Positions 50,291-59,228 of a DNA stretch of 64,000 nt are shown in pieces. Both the position numbers and the translations under genes were made by a program. The stretch spans positions 62,001-126,000 of the forward strand of contig NZ_VDMC01000006.1 in assembly GCF_006346335.1 (NCBI RefSeq), in the 5' to 3' direction. Below the pieces are notes generated by a model that did no database searches, was not told where the DNA came from, and saw only the letters and a list, made by a program, of their open reading frames with translations. This DNA comes from Aequorivita sinensis. GTDB lineage: Bacteria > Bacteroidota > Bacteroidia > Flavobacteriales > Flavobacteriaceae. Numbering within the stretch: the stretch's first letter is position 1; the number at the start of each line of letters is the position of its first letter.

Positions 50291-51505
50291 ATGAATATCC
50301 ATAAGGTATCCTTTACTAATAAAGATAAAGAGCAATTAGCTGGTCGTTTGGAACTACCATTAGATCAGAAGCCACATAACTTTGTAATATTTGCGCATTG
50401 TTTTACTTGCACCAAAAACTTAACTGCTGTAAAAAATGTTGGTCGGGCATTAACGAATGCAGGGTTTGGAGTTTTGCGATTTGATTTCACTGGTTTGGGT
50501 GAAAGCGAAGGAGATTTTGAGAATACCAACTTCTCAGGAAATGTTGATGACCTTATAGAGGCAGCGAACTTTTTAGAAGAAAATTATCAAGCACCTACAC
50601 TTATTATTGGGCATTCGCTTGGAGGGGCTGCGGCTATTTTTGCGGCTTCTAAACTTGAATCTATAAAAGCTGTTGCAGTAATCAATTCTCCTAGTGATCC
50701 ATCGCACGTTATGCATTTATTAAAGGATAGCGAACAAGAAATAACTAAAAATGGAAAAGCTAGAGTTAATTTAGGCGGTGTAGATTTCACCATAAAAAAA
50801 CAATTTCTAGACGATCTAGAAAACAATACTTTAAAAGATGTTGTAAGTGATCTTAGAAAAGCACTGTTAATTTTACACTCTCCTCAAGATAACACGGTTG
50901 GTATTAAAAATGCTGAAAAAATATACATTGCCGCTCATCATCCTAAAAGTTTTGTATCATTAGACGGCGTAGATCATTTACTCTCGAAAAAAGAAGATTC
51001 TAAGTATGTAGGTGAGGTTATTGCTGGATGGGCTTCGCGATATGTAGAAATACCTCCTGCCAAAGAAATAAAAAGTAAAAGTAAGGTTGCTGCTAGTTTA
51101 GGGCAAGACGAGAAGTTTACAACTAATTTAAAAGTTGGCGATCATTATTTAATTGCAGATGAGCCTAAATCTTTCGGCGGAAACAACTTCGGTCCTTCGC
51201 CTTACGAATTTTTATCGGCAGGACTTGCTGCTTGTACAGTTATGACAATACAAATGTATGCGAGAAGAAAAAATTGGAATGTAGGGAATGTTTCCGTGCC
51301 TATAGATTATTCAAAAGAACACGCTATAGATTGTCAAGAATGCGAAAAAGATTCTTCAAAAATTGACACTTTTAAACGTGAAATTAAATTGGTTGGGAAT
51401 CTAACCGATGAGCAAAAAGCGAAATTGATGCAAATTGCAGATAAATGCCCTGTTCATAAAACGCTTCATAGCAAAACACAAATTATCACTAAGCTTGTAG
51501 AATAG
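50291..51505 (+). CDS. Alpha/beta hydrolase-OsmC fusion protein
   Basis: 404 residues. Residues 1-250: alpha/beta hydrolase with oxyanion region FAHCFTCTKNL, nucleophile elbow GHSLGG (Ser about 110), Asp in HSPQDNTV and His in VDHLL. Residues about 270-404: OsmC/Ohr fold with FGPSPYEFLSAGLAACTVM and DKCPVHKTL, the two reactive Cys that reduce organic hydroperoxides. The CQECEKD insertion adds two Cys. Bifunctional fusions of this type are known; the pair probably cleaves an ester and detoxifies a peroxide or related electrophile in the cytoplasm. Confidence 0.9.
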   Translation: MNIHKVSFTNKDKEQLAGRLELPLDQKPHNFVIFAHCFTCTKNLTAVKNVGRALTNAGFGVLRFDFTGLGESEGDFENTNFSGNVDDLIEAANFLEENYQAPTLIIGHSLGGAAAIFAASKLESIKAVAVINSPSDPSHVMHLLKDSEQEITKNGKARVNLGGVDFTIKKQFLDDLENNTLKDVVSDLRKALLILHSPQDNTVGIKNAEKIYIAAHHPKSFVSLDGVDHLLSKKEDSKYVGEVIAGWASRYVEIPPAKEIKSKSKVAASLGQDEKFTTNLKVGDHYLIADEPKSFGGNNFGPSPYEFLSAGLAACTVMTIQMYARRKNWNVGNVSVPIDYSKEHAIDCQECEKDSSKIDTFKREIKLVGNLTDEQKAKLMQIADKCPVHKTLHSKTQIITKLVE

Positions 51506-51635
51506 TATTTAAATATTGATAGAATTTCATTATTCATAAAAACTGCTAAGATTTTTTTAAATTCTTGTTTGTGGGATGGTGAAATCTTATCTTTAGTGAT
51601 TAATTATTAATCAACACAAACTAAAAACTTTTTAA

Positions 51636-52220
51636 ATGAAAAAATTAGGACTATTACTTACAGCAACAGCAATGTTAGCTTTTGTAGGTTGTAAAAACGA
51701 AAAAAAAGACACTGATTCTTTAGAAGAATTAACCGAATCGGTTGAAGTGGAAGAAGTAAAGGAAGCTCCGAAAACGCTATCAGTAATGATGGAGTCTAAA
51801 AGTGGAAGTAATGCTATTGGTCAGGTTGTCTTTACTGAAGAAAATGGAGTAGTAAAAATGGATGCAAAATTTGAAGGCTTAACTGAAGGTACTCACGCGA
51901 TTCATATTCACGAAAAAGCAGACTGTAGTGCAGATGATGGAACTTCAACAGGAGGTCATTGGAACCCAACTCATCAAAGACACGGTAAGTGGGGAGATGC
52001 CGAAGGATACCATAAAGGTGACATAGGAAATATGGTTGCTGATGCTAATGGGATGGCAAAAATTTCTATGGAAACTGACGAATGGTGTATTGGATGTGAT
52101 GATGAAAACAAAAACATTGTTGGGAAAGCTATTATAGTTCACGACGGTGAAGACGATTTTGTTTCACAACCAACAGGTGATGCTGGTGGACGTGTTTCTT
52201 GTGGAGGAATTATTGAATAA
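51636..52220 (+). CDS. sodC: Cu/Zn superoxide dismutase, lipoprotein
   Basis: 194 residues. Lipoprotein signal MLAFVGC (Cys 19) and an acidic spacer, then the SOD fold: AIHIHEKADC (Cu ligands), GGHWNPT, HxxGDIGN, and IIVHDGEDDF...GDAGGRVSCGG with the disulfide Cys. An extra loop WCIGCDDENKN adds two Cys in a CxxC. It converts superoxide to peroxide and oxygen at the cell envelope. Monocistronic, strong terminator. Confidence 0.93.
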   Translation: MKKLGLLLTATAMLAFVGCKNEKKDTDSLEELTESVEVEEVKEAPKTLSVMMESKSGSNAIGQVVFTEENGVVKMDAKFEGLTEGTHAIHIHEKADCSADDGTSTGGHWNPTHQRHGKWGDAEGYHKGDIGNMVADANGMAKISMETDEWCIGCDDENKNIVGKAIIVHDGEDDFVSQPTGDAGGRVSCGGIIE

Positions 52221-52242
52221 TCCACAATTAATCTAATAAAGT

Positions 52243-52279
52243 AAAAAAGCATCTTGAAATATTTCAAGATGCTTTTTTT
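52243..52279 (+). terminator. Rho-independent terminator after sodC
   Basis: AAAAAAGCATCTTGAAAT and ATTTCAAGATGCTTTTTT form an 18-bp perfect stem; it also serves the convergent lpd gene. Confidence 0.85.
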
Positions 52280-52315
52280 ATATGGTTACTCACCATTTAT
52301 CGATATTCACTTTTT

Positions 52316-53719
52316 CTATACGTGAATAGCTCTGTCATCAGTCGCGGCAAGTGCAGCTTCTTTTACTGCTTCGGCATACGTTGGGTGTGCGTGACTCATT
52401 CTAGCAATATCTTCTGCACTAGCGCGGAATTCCATAGCTACTACAGCTTCAGCAATTAAATCGGCAACTCTGGCTCCTACCATATGTACACCTAACACTT
52501 CATCTGTATTTTTATCTGAAAGAATTTTTACAAAACCATCAATATCACCACTTGCACGGCTTCTTCCTAACGCACGCATCGGGAATTGTCCTGCTTTGTA
52601 TTCTACTTTAGCTTCTTTTAGCTGCTCTTCTGTTTTACCTACAGAAGCAACTTCCGGCCAAGTATAAACTACACCTGGAATTAAGTTGTAATTGATATGT
52701 GGTTTTTGACCCGCTATAATTTCAGCCACTAAAGTTCCTTCTTCTGAAGCTTTATGAGCTAACATTGCACCTCTAACAACATCACCAATAGCGTAAATGT
52801 TGCTAATGTTTGTTTGAAGTTGGTCGTTTACATCAATCATTCCACGCTCAGTAACTTTTACCCCAGCGTTTTCAGCTTTCAGTCCATCTGTATAAGGTTT
52901 TCTACCTACACAAACTAAGCAGTAATCACCTTTAAAAGTAACTTCTTTATCTTTCTTATCGGTTGCGGTAATTACAACTTCTTTTCCTTTTTTAGAAACA
53001 TCAGAAACTTTGTGAGATAAATAAAATTTAACCCCTTGTTTCTTCATTGCTTTAGTTAACTCTTTACTTTGAGCAGCGTCCATAGTAGGAATAATTCTGT
53101 CCATATATTCAATAACAGAAACTTCTGCACCTAAACGACGGTAAACTTGGCCTAATTCTAGACCAATTACTCCACCACCAATAACAACTAGGTGCTTTGG
53201 CACTTCTTTTAAGCTTAATGCTTCAGTTGAAGTAATTACTCTTTCTTTATCTAACTTAATAAAAGGTAGCGTTGAAGGTTTACTTCCAGTGGCAATAATT
53301 GTATTTTTTGCTTCGATGGTTTCGGTTTTCTTACCGTTGGTTATATCGATATGAGTAGCATCTTTAAAAGACCCCATTCCCGTATAAACATCGATTTTAT
53401 TTTTATCCATCAAATAAACAATCCCTTTGGTAGTTTGATCTACAACAGAGGCTTTGCGCTCGATCATTTTTTTGAAATTAAGCTTAATATCGCCAGGAAT
53501 TTCAATTCCGTGATCTTCGAAGTGCTTCATAGCATCTTCGTAGTGATGTGAAGAGTCTAATAAGGCTTTACTAGGAATACAGCCAACGTTAAGGCAAGTA
53601 CCTCCTAATACATCGTACTTTTCTATAATTGCGGTTTTCATACCCAATTGTGCGCAACGAATTGCTGCTACATAGCCACCAGGACCAGAACCTATTACTG
53701 CTACATCATATTTTGACAT
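52316..53719 (-). CDS. lpdA: Dihydrolipoyl dehydrogenase
   Basis: 467 residues from the ATG at 53719 (MSKYDVAVIGSGPGGYVAA). FAD motif GSGPGG, redox disulfide GGTCLNVGCIPSK (Cys 41/46 region), NAD motif VVIGGGVIGLELG (about 178), and the C-terminal HAHPTYAEAVKEA with the catalytic His-Glu pair. It is the E3 subunit of 2-oxoacid dehydrogenase complexes, reoxidising dihydrolipoamide with NAD+. No E1/E2 genes lie beside it, as is usual when E3 serves several complexes. Confidence 0.95.
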   Translation of the reverse strand: MSKYDVAVIGSGPGGYVAAIRCAQLGMKTAIIEKYDVLGGTCLNVGCIPSKALLDSSHHYEDAMKHFEDHGIEIPGDIKLNFKKMIERKASVVDQTTKGIVYLMDKNKIDVYTGMGSFKDATHIDITNGKKTETIEAKNTIIATGSKPSTLPFIKLDKERVITSTEALSLKEVPKHLVVIGGGVIGLELGQVYRRLGAEVSVIEYMDRIIPTMDAAQSKELTKAMKKQGVKFYLSHKVSDVSKKGKEVVITATDKKDKEVTFKGDYCLVCVGRKPYTDGLKAENAGVKVTERGMIDVNDQLQTNISNIYAIGDVVRGAMLAHKASEEGTLVAEIIAGQKPHINYNLIPGVVYTWPEVASVGKTEEQLKEAKVEYKAGQFPMRALGRSRASGDIDGFVKILSDKNTDEVLGVHMVGARVADLIAEAVVAMEFRASAEDIARMSHAHPTYAEAVKEAALAATDDRAIHV

Positions 53720-53887
53720 CTTGTATGTGTTTTTTATTTGAAGATGCAAAGGTACAATACTGCTTAATAGTTTAAAAGTTTAGCGGTTTAAAAGTTAAAG
53801 TTTTATCATTAAAAACTAATTGCTTTTATAATTTGACCACTCCTATAAATTTTCGCAAATTTGTGAAACAACAATAAAAAGACAATC

Positions 53888-55090
53888 ATGGCATTTAAAC
53901 CAGCAGATAAAATTCAAGATTTACAATACTTTGGCGAATTTGGAGGCGTTAATCCTTCTATATCAGATTCTTCTACTTATACATTTCTTTCAGCAAAAAC
54001 TATGTTCGATACCTTTGAAGGAAATGCAGACGGATGTTATCTTTATTCGCGACACACAAGTCCATCAAACTTATACCTAGGGCAAGCACTTGCTGCAATG
54101 GAAGGCACAGAAACAGCAAATGTTGCTGCAAGCGGAATGGGCGCTATCACTCCTGCACTACTACAACTGTGTAAAGCTGGAGACCATATAGTTTCTAGTC
54201 GTACAATTTACGGTGGGACTTATGCATTTCTTAAAAACTTTGCACCGAGACTAAATATTGAAACTTCTTTTGTAGATATTACTGAACTAGATCAGGTTGA
54301 AGACGCAATTACTGAAAACACTAAAGTTCTTTACTGCGAAACAGTGAGCAATCCACTTTTGGAAGTTGCCGATATTGAAGGACTTTCAAAAATTGCAAAA
54401 AAACACAACCTTCAATTATTAGTAGATAACACTTTTTCACCGTTAAGCCTATCTCCAGCAAAACTAGGGGCCGATGTTGTACTTCACAGTTTAACAAAAT
54501 TCATAAATGGAAGTAGTGATACCATGGGTGGCGTTACTTGTGGTACCCAAGAATTTATTGATAGTTTACGAAATGTAAACGACGGTGCAAATATGCTTCT
54601 AGGTCCTGCAATGGATAGTTTGCGTGCCGCTTCAATTTTAAAAAACCTTAGAACACTTCATATAAGAATCAAGCAACATAGCGAAAACGCTTTGTATTTG
54701 GCTGAAAAATTTGAGGCTGACGGCTTAAAAACCGTATATCCAGGATTAAAATCGCATTCAGGACACGAGATTTATAAAAAAATGATGAACAAAGAATACG
54801 GCTTTGGTGGAATGCTAACTGTTGATGCTGGCAGCATTGATAAAGCTAATGAATTGATGGAGTTAATGCAAGAACGCAATCTTGGTTATTTAGCTGTAAG
54901 TTTAGGATTTTATAAAACATTGTTTAGCGCTCCAGGATCTTCTACTTCTTCTGAAATTCCAGAAGACGAACAAAAAGAAATGGGATTAAGCGATGGATTA
55001 ATTCGTTTTAGCATAGGTTTAGATAACGACATTGAACGCACCTACACTATGATGCGTGAGTGTATGGTTAAAGTTGGAATATTAAAATAA
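53888..55090 (+). CDS. PLP-dependent Cys/Met metabolism enzyme
   Basis: 400 residues. YSRHTSPSNLYLGQALAAMEGTE, ASGMGAITPAL, VDNTFSPLSL and the PLP Lys in SLTKFINGSSDTMGG (about 203) place it in the gamma-family of trans-sulfuration enzymes. The position that is Cys in methionine gamma-lyase (YGCT) is Gly here (IYGGTYAF), so methionine gamma-lyase activity is uncertain; cystathionine or homocysteine/homoserine reactions are equally possible. Single gene with strong terminator. Confidence 0.85.
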   Translation: MAFKPADKIQDLQYFGEFGGVNPSISDSSTYTFLSAKTMFDTFEGNADGCYLYSRHTSPSNLYLGQALAAMEGTETANVAASGMGAITPALLQLCKAGDHIVSSRTIYGGTYAFLKNFAPRLNIETSFVDITELDQVEDAITENTKVLYCETVSNPLLEVADIEGLSKIAKKHNLQLLVDNTFSPLSLSPAKLGADVVLHSLTKFINGSSDTMGGVTCGTQEFIDSLRNVNDGANMLLGPAMDSLRAASILKNLRTLHIRIKQHSENALYLAEKFEADGLKTVYPGLKSHSGHEIYKKMMNKEYGFGGMLTVDAGSIDKANELMELMQERNLGYLAVSLGFYKTLFSAPGSSTSSEIPEDEQKEMGLSDGLIRFSIGLDNDIERTYTMMRECMVKVGILK

Positions 55091-55114
55091 ATTCTTATTT
55101 GTTTATAATTTTGG

Positions 55115-55145
55115 AAGGGAACAGATAATCTGTTCCCTTTTTTAA
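55115..55145 (+). terminator. Rho-independent terminator
   Basis: AAGGGAACAGA-TAA-TCTGTTCCCTT hairpin followed by T-run. Confidence 0.85.
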
Positions 55146-55200
55146 TTTGCGTAAGTTTTTTCAAAATCGTAACATTACATTCCTAAAAATAAATTACACT

Positions 55201-56694
55201 ATGCAAAGCCAAGACATTAAGCCTACCGACCCAAAAAACGATGACGTTGTTGATAATTTTGAATTAAATATATGGGAGGCTTTAATACCTGTATTTGCAT
55301 TAATAATAATGCTTTTTTACAATGTATTTGTAGCTTATGGTGATGATGCATTAAGTGGAAGTAACCAGTTTATACTCTTAATGGGAGGTGCTGTAGCTGC
55401 TATTGTTGGCTTCTTCAACAAAGTTAAGTTCGACCAAATGATAGAAGAAGTGGCCTCCAACATTAAATCGACTGCTGGGGCTATTTTAATTTTATTAATG
55501 GTTGGAGCATTGGCAGGAACTTGGCTAATTAGCGGGATTATACCAACAATGATTTATTATGGACTACAGATATTAAACCCGACAATATTTCTAGCTTCTT
55601 GTGTTATAATATGTGCTATTATTTCGGTGGCAACTGGAAGTAGTTGGACAACGTCTGCAACGGTAGGTATTGCCTTGATAGGTATTGCAGATGCTATGAA
55701 CATTCCACTTGGAATGACGGCTGGAGCAATTCTTTCTGGAGCTTATTTTGGCGATAAAATTTCACCTTTAAGTGATACCACCAACCTGGCTCCTGCTATG
55801 GCAGGAACAGATTTGTTTACTCATATTAGATATATGCTCTATACTACCGTTCCTACATTAACTGTAACTTTAATTGTATTTATAATATTAGGCTTTAATA
55901 TTGATACTTCAGGAACAGCAGACACACAAGCTATTTTGGCTTCTGTAGAAAAATCTATAAATGTAAGTCCGTGGTTGTTTGTAGTTCCAATCGCAGTGAT
56001 TATTATGATTGTTAAAAAAACATCTCCACTTATTGCCTTATTAATTGGTTCCTTGCTTGGAGGTGTAGCCGCATTAATTTTTCAGCCAGACATTGTAGCC
56101 TCTGTTGGAGGAGGAACTTCTTTAACTTTTGAATCTGGCTATAAAGGGATAATGAACGCAATAACCGTTGACAGTTCTATTGCGACGGACAATGAATCAT
56201 TAAAGGATTTATTTTCAGCCGGAGGAATGTCTGGAATGTTAAATACTGTATGGTTAATTATATGTGCCATGACATTTGGAGGAATTATGGATGCAATTGG
56301 TGCGTTATCCGCAATTAGTAGAGCGTTGTTGAAGTTGTTTCACACTACCTTCGGACTTTTTGCAAGTACTGTTGCAAGCTGTTTAGCTATAAACCTAACA
56401 GCAAGTGATCAATATTTAGCTATTGTTGTTCCTGGAAAAATGTATGCACAGGCATTTAAAGATAAAGGTCTGGCACCAGAAAACCTATCAAGAACTCTCG
56501 AGGATAGTGGTACTGTAACTTCAGTATTAATCCCTTGGAATACCTGTGGTGCTTACCATAGTGGCGTTTTAGGTGTTGACACGCTTCATTATGCAGGTTA
56601 TGCTATTTTCAATTGGCTGAGTCCATTTACTACTTTGCTTTTTGCAGCATTCAGAATAAAAATCAGACAGTTAGCTACAACCGAAACCGCATAA
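55201..56694 (+). CDS. nhaC: NhaC-family Na+/H+ antiporter
   Basis: 497 residues from the ATG at 55201 (MQSQDIKPTDPKNDD); an upstream in-frame ATG at 55147 overlaps the preceding terminator and is rejected. About 11-12 membrane helices. ATGSSWTTSATVGIALIGIADA and SGAYFGDKISPLSDTTNLAPA carry the charged and polar residues conserved in NhaC/IT-superfamily carriers, and LEDSGTVTSVLIPWNTCGAYHSG the repeat-2 equivalent. Exchanges Na+ (possibly malate/lactate-linked in some members) for protons. Confidence 0.9.
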   Translation: MQSQDIKPTDPKNDDVVDNFELNIWEALIPVFALIIMLFYNVFVAYGDDALSGSNQFILLMGGAVAAIVGFFNKVKFDQMIEEVASNIKSTAGAILILLMVGALAGTWLISGIIPTMIYYGLQILNPTIFLASCVIICAIISVATGSSWTTSATVGIALIGIADAMNIPLGMTAGAILSGAYFGDKISPLSDTTNLAPAMAGTDLFTHIRYMLYTTVPTLTVTLIVFIILGFNIDTSGTADTQAILASVEKSINVSPWLFVVPIAVIIMIVKKTSPLIALLIGSLLGGVAALIFQPDIVASVGGGTSLTFESGYKGIMNAITVDSSIATDNESLKDLFSAGGMSGMLNTVWLIICAMTFGGIMDAIGALSAISRALLKLFHTTFGLFASTVASCLAINLTASDQYLAIVVPGKMYAQAFKDKGLAPENLSRTLEDSGTVTSVLIPWNTCGAYHSGVLGVDTLHYAGYAIFNWLSPFTTLLFAAFRIKIRQLATTETA

Positions 56695-56800
56695 TTCACT
56701 CATAGCTTTTTCTTATTGTTAAAATTTTAACCTATCGACAAAACCTATCGGATTATAAATTAATCCATTGAGTATTTCTATTAATTATTAAGGTAGTTCT

Positions 56801-56808
56801 TATCTTTG
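56801..56808 (+). promoter_or_regulatory. -7 box of the peroxiredoxin operon
   Basis: TATCTTTG, a full match to TAnnTTTG, 38 bases before the ATG at 56846. No operator-like repeat is obvious. Confidence 0.5.
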
Positions 56809-56845
56809 TACAAGAAAATTATTAACCTTAATAAACAATAAAATT

Positions 56846-57481
56846 ATGTCATTAGTAGGAAAAAATTTCCCAAACATCGCAGTAGACGCAATGAACGAAA
56901 TGGGAGATACTTTTAAGTTAAATGTACTAGAAGAAGCAAAAAAGAACAACAAAAAAGTATTACTTTTCTGGTATCCAAAAGACTTTACGTTTGTTTGCCC
57001 AACTGAAATTCATTCTTTCCAAGAAGTACTTTCACAATTTGAAGATAGAAACACAATGGTAATTGGTGCATCTTGTGATACTCCAGAAGTTCATTTTGCT
57101 TGGTTAAACACCCCAAAAGATGAAGGTGGAATTGAAGGTGTTACTTACCCATTACTTGCAGATACTAACCGTAACTTATCTAACGCTTTAGGTATCCTTG
57201 ATATCAAAAATGAAAAGTACGATGAAGAAACTGGTCTTTACACAGTAGAAGGTGATAATGTAACTTACCGTGCAACTTACCTAATTGATGAGGAAGGAAA
57301 GGTTTTCCACGAAAGTGTAAACGATATGCCACTTGGTAGAAACGTAAACGAATACCTAAGATTAGTTGATGCTTATACTCACGTTCAGAAAAACGGTGAA
57401 GTATGTCCAGCAAACTGGGAAGAAGGTAAAGAAGCAATGGTTGCTAACCGCGAAGGAGTTGCTACATATTTAAGAAATTAA
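56846..57481 (+). CDS. ahpC: Typical 2-Cys peroxiredoxin (AhpC/Tsa type)
   Basis: 211 residues. Peroxidatic Cys at 51 in KDFTFVCPTEIHSF, resolving Cys near 187 in NGEVCPANWEEG. The extended C-terminal tail (EAMVANREGVATYLRN) is of the eukaryotic-like Tsa type. It reduces H2O2, peroxynitrite and organic peroxides in the cytoplasm. The next gene, 3 bases downstream, encodes a thioredoxin that is its likely reductant. Confidence 0.93.
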   Translation: MSLVGKNFPNIAVDAMNEMGDTFKLNVLEEAKKNNKKVLLFWYPKDFTFVCPTEIHSFQEVLSQFEDRNTMVIGASCDTPEVHFAWLNTPKDEGGIEGVTYPLLADTNRNLSNALGILDIKNEKYDEETGLYTVEGDNVTYRATYLIDEEGKVFHESVNDMPLGRNVNEYLRLVDAYTHVQKNGEVCPANWEEGKEAMVANREGVATYLRN

Positions 57482-57484
57482 GAT

Positions 57485-57799
57485 ATGGTAGTAGAGCTAA
57501 AAGATGATAGCCTGCAGCAATTTGTATCTGAAGAAAAGAACGTAATAGTTCAATATTCTGCAGGATGGTGTGGCAATTGTAGATTGATGAAGCCAAAATT
57601 TAAAAAATTGGCGACAGAAACTGAAGGTTACAAATTCGTTATGGTAGATGCTGAGAAGTTTCCTGAAAGCAGAAAGATGGCTAATGTGAATAATTTACCA
57701 ACTTTCGCAACTTTCAAAAATGGCGAATTAGTAAACCAAGTTCAAACGAATAAAGTTGAACCTTTAAAGAGTCTTATAGATGAAGTTACCGGTAATTAG
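57485..57799 (+). CDS. Thioredoxin-family protein
   Basis: 104 residues, cytoplasmic, thioredoxin fold with active site AGWCGNCRLMKPKF (C29, C32; WCGNC instead of WCGPC) and the cis-Pro in NNLPTFATFKNG. The Asn in the active site raises the redox potential relative to canonical thioredoxin in related proteins; the effect here is not known. Co-transcribed with the peroxiredoxin, so it probably recycles it. Confidence 0.9.
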   Translation: MVVELKDDSLQQFVSEEKNVIVQYSAGWCGNCRLMKPKFKKLATETEGYKFVMVDAEKFPESRKMANVNNLPTFATFKNGELVNQVQTNKVEPLKSLIDEVTGN

Positions 57800-58028
57800 A
57801 CATATTCAGCGAAACAATTCATCAGAACAGATAGAAAGCTGTATTGAAGTTTTAGAATCGTTTAGCGAATACAATAGGATTACAGATGAAGAATTGGACG
57901 TTATTGGAGAGCTTATCACTAACCTTTGTGGTGCAGTAGAAGTTCATAAAATGATTGAAGATGGAATGCCTGAGCGCGATGCTGCTAATGCATTTGCACA
58001 AAAAGTAATAGGCTCTATAGACCGATAA
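57780..58028 (+). CDS. Small conserved protein DUF6952-type
   Basis: 82 residues, mainly helical and acidic (ITDEELDVIGELITNLCGAVEVHKMIEDGMPERDAANAF). It overlaps the end of the thioredoxin gene by 20 bases in another frame, which suggests translational coupling. This small protein regularly follows the peroxiredoxin-thioredoxin pair in Bacteroidota as I recall. One conserved-looking Cys in NLCGA. Function unknown. Confidence 0.75.
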   Translation: MKLPVIRHIQRNNSSEQIESCIEVLESFSEYNRITDEELDVIGELITNLCGAVEVHKMIEDGMPERDAANAFAQKVIGSIDR

Positions 58029-58050
58029 TTTTACATTTTATAATTACAAT

Positions 58051-58080
58051 AAAGGCCGTCTAAATTTAGACGGCCTTTTC
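58051..58080 (+). terminator. Rho-independent terminator
   Basis: AAAGGCCGTCTAAA and TTTAGACGGCCTTT form a perfect 14-bp stem followed by TTCTTTTG. Confidence 0.85.
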
Positions 58081-58208
58081 TTTTGTATATAGTATACTAA
58101 ACACATCTATTTTAACAATCGAGCAAAAAACTCTTTTCTTTAAGAACTTGTTGATAGATTAACAAAAAACGAATTCTTATCTTTATCCCTCATTTAAAAA
58201 GAAATAAT

Positions 58209-58709
58209 ATGGCACATATAAAATTAGGTGGAAAAGACATCGAAACAATTGGAAGTCTACCACAAGTTGGAGATTCGGCTCCAGATTTTGAATTAACTTC
58301 AGAAGATTTAAGCGCTAAGAAGTTATCAGACTACAAAGGATCCCGAGTTGTAATGAACATCTTCCCGAGTATTGACACTAACGTTTGTGCTACCTCAGTA
58401 AGAAAGTTCAACGAAAAAGCTACAGGCTTAGACAACACAAAAGTGTTGTGCATTTCAAAAGACCTTCCTTTCGCTCATAAGCGTTTTGTAAGTGAAGAAG
58501 AATTGAGAAACGTAAATAACCTATCAGACTTTCGCACTGGAGAGTTTGGAAAAAATTATGGAGTGGAGATGACTACTGGTGCTTTAAAAGGTCTTCATTC
58601 AAGAGCAGTTGTTGTTTTAGATGAAGAAGGAAAAGTAATCCATAGTCAACTAGTTCCAGAGATTGGAGAAGAACCAGATTATCTTTCTGCACTAAAAACA
58701 CTTTTATAA
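58209..58709 (+). CDS. tpx: Thiol peroxidase (Tpx) lacking the usual resolving cysteine
   Basis: 166 residues. Peroxidatic Cys at 60 in NIFPSIDTNVCATSVRKF, and C81 in VLCISKDLPFAHKRF. E. coli Tpx uses C61 and the resolving C95 in the RFC motif that follows; here that position is Val (RFVSEEE), so the protein should act as a 1-Cys enzyme or use C81. Otherwise the length and motifs (LKGLHSRAVVVLDEEGKV) are standard. It reduces alkyl hydroperoxides with thioredoxin. Its stop overlaps the dgkA start. Confidence 0.92.
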   Translation: MAHIKLGGKDIETIGSLPQVGDSAPDFELTSEDLSAKKLSDYKGSRVVMNIFPSIDTNVCATSVRKFNEKATGLDNTKVLCISKDLPFAHKRFVSEEELRNVNNLSDFRTGEFGKNYGVEMTTGALKGLHSRAVVVLDEEGKVIHSQLVPEIGEEPDYLSALKTLL

Positions 58710-59068
58710 TGTGGGAAACCTTTTTAGGTAAACGCCTTAAAGGAGCTGGCTATGCTATAAAAGGTGCTTACTTATTGCTTCGCACTGAACCAAGCATTCA
58801 AGTTCAAGCTACAATAGGTGTATTAATGACTATTGCAGGTTTCTATTTTGAAATTTCCACTACGGAGTGGATGTTTCAGGTTTTTGCGATAGGGTTAGTT
58901 TTAGGTTTAGAGGGGCTAAATTCGGCAATTGAAGGAATAGCAGATTTTATTCATCCTAATTTTCACACTAAAATTGGCTTTATAAAAGACATTGCTGCAG
59001 GTGCAGTATTCTTTGCTGCAATTACAGCAGTAATTATAGGATGCATTATTTATATTCCGAAATTTTAA
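58709..59068 (+). CDS. dgkA: Diacylglycerol/undecaprenol kinase-type membrane protein
   Basis: 119 residues, three membrane helices, with the family core EGLNSAIEGIADFIHPNFHTKIGFIKDIAAGAVF (about 70-103), which has the Glu and Asp/Lys residues of the DagK active site. The ATG overlaps the tpx stop (TAATG). Gram-positive and Bacteroidota members often phosphorylate undecaprenol rather than diacylglycerol; the substrate cannot be told here. Confidence 0.9.
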   Translation: MWETFLGKRLKGAGYAIKGAYLLLRTEPSIQVQATIGVLMTIAGFYFEISTTEWMFQVFAIGLVLGLEGLNSAIEGIADFIHPNFHTKIGFIKDIAAGAVFFAAITAVIIGCIIYIPKF

Positions 59069-59172
59069 AAATTCAGATTAGTTTCCTTTATTTTAGAAGT
59101 TTATACTCGCAAAAAGTATAAACTTCTAATATTTAATATTTAAAAACGATTTAAAAATTTGAAGTTTACATT

Positions 59173-59205
59173 TTGAAAAATACAAGTTCTATATTTGTAT
59201 TTTTG
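59173..59205 (+). promoter_or_regulatory. Promoter of ftsK
   Basis: TTG at 59173-59175 and TATTTTTG at 59198-59205, spaced by 22 bases, fit the Bacteroidota -33/-7 consensus; the ATG is 24 bases further. Confidence 0.6.
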
Positions 59206-59228
59206 CAAAAAAGACAACTGTTCCATTA

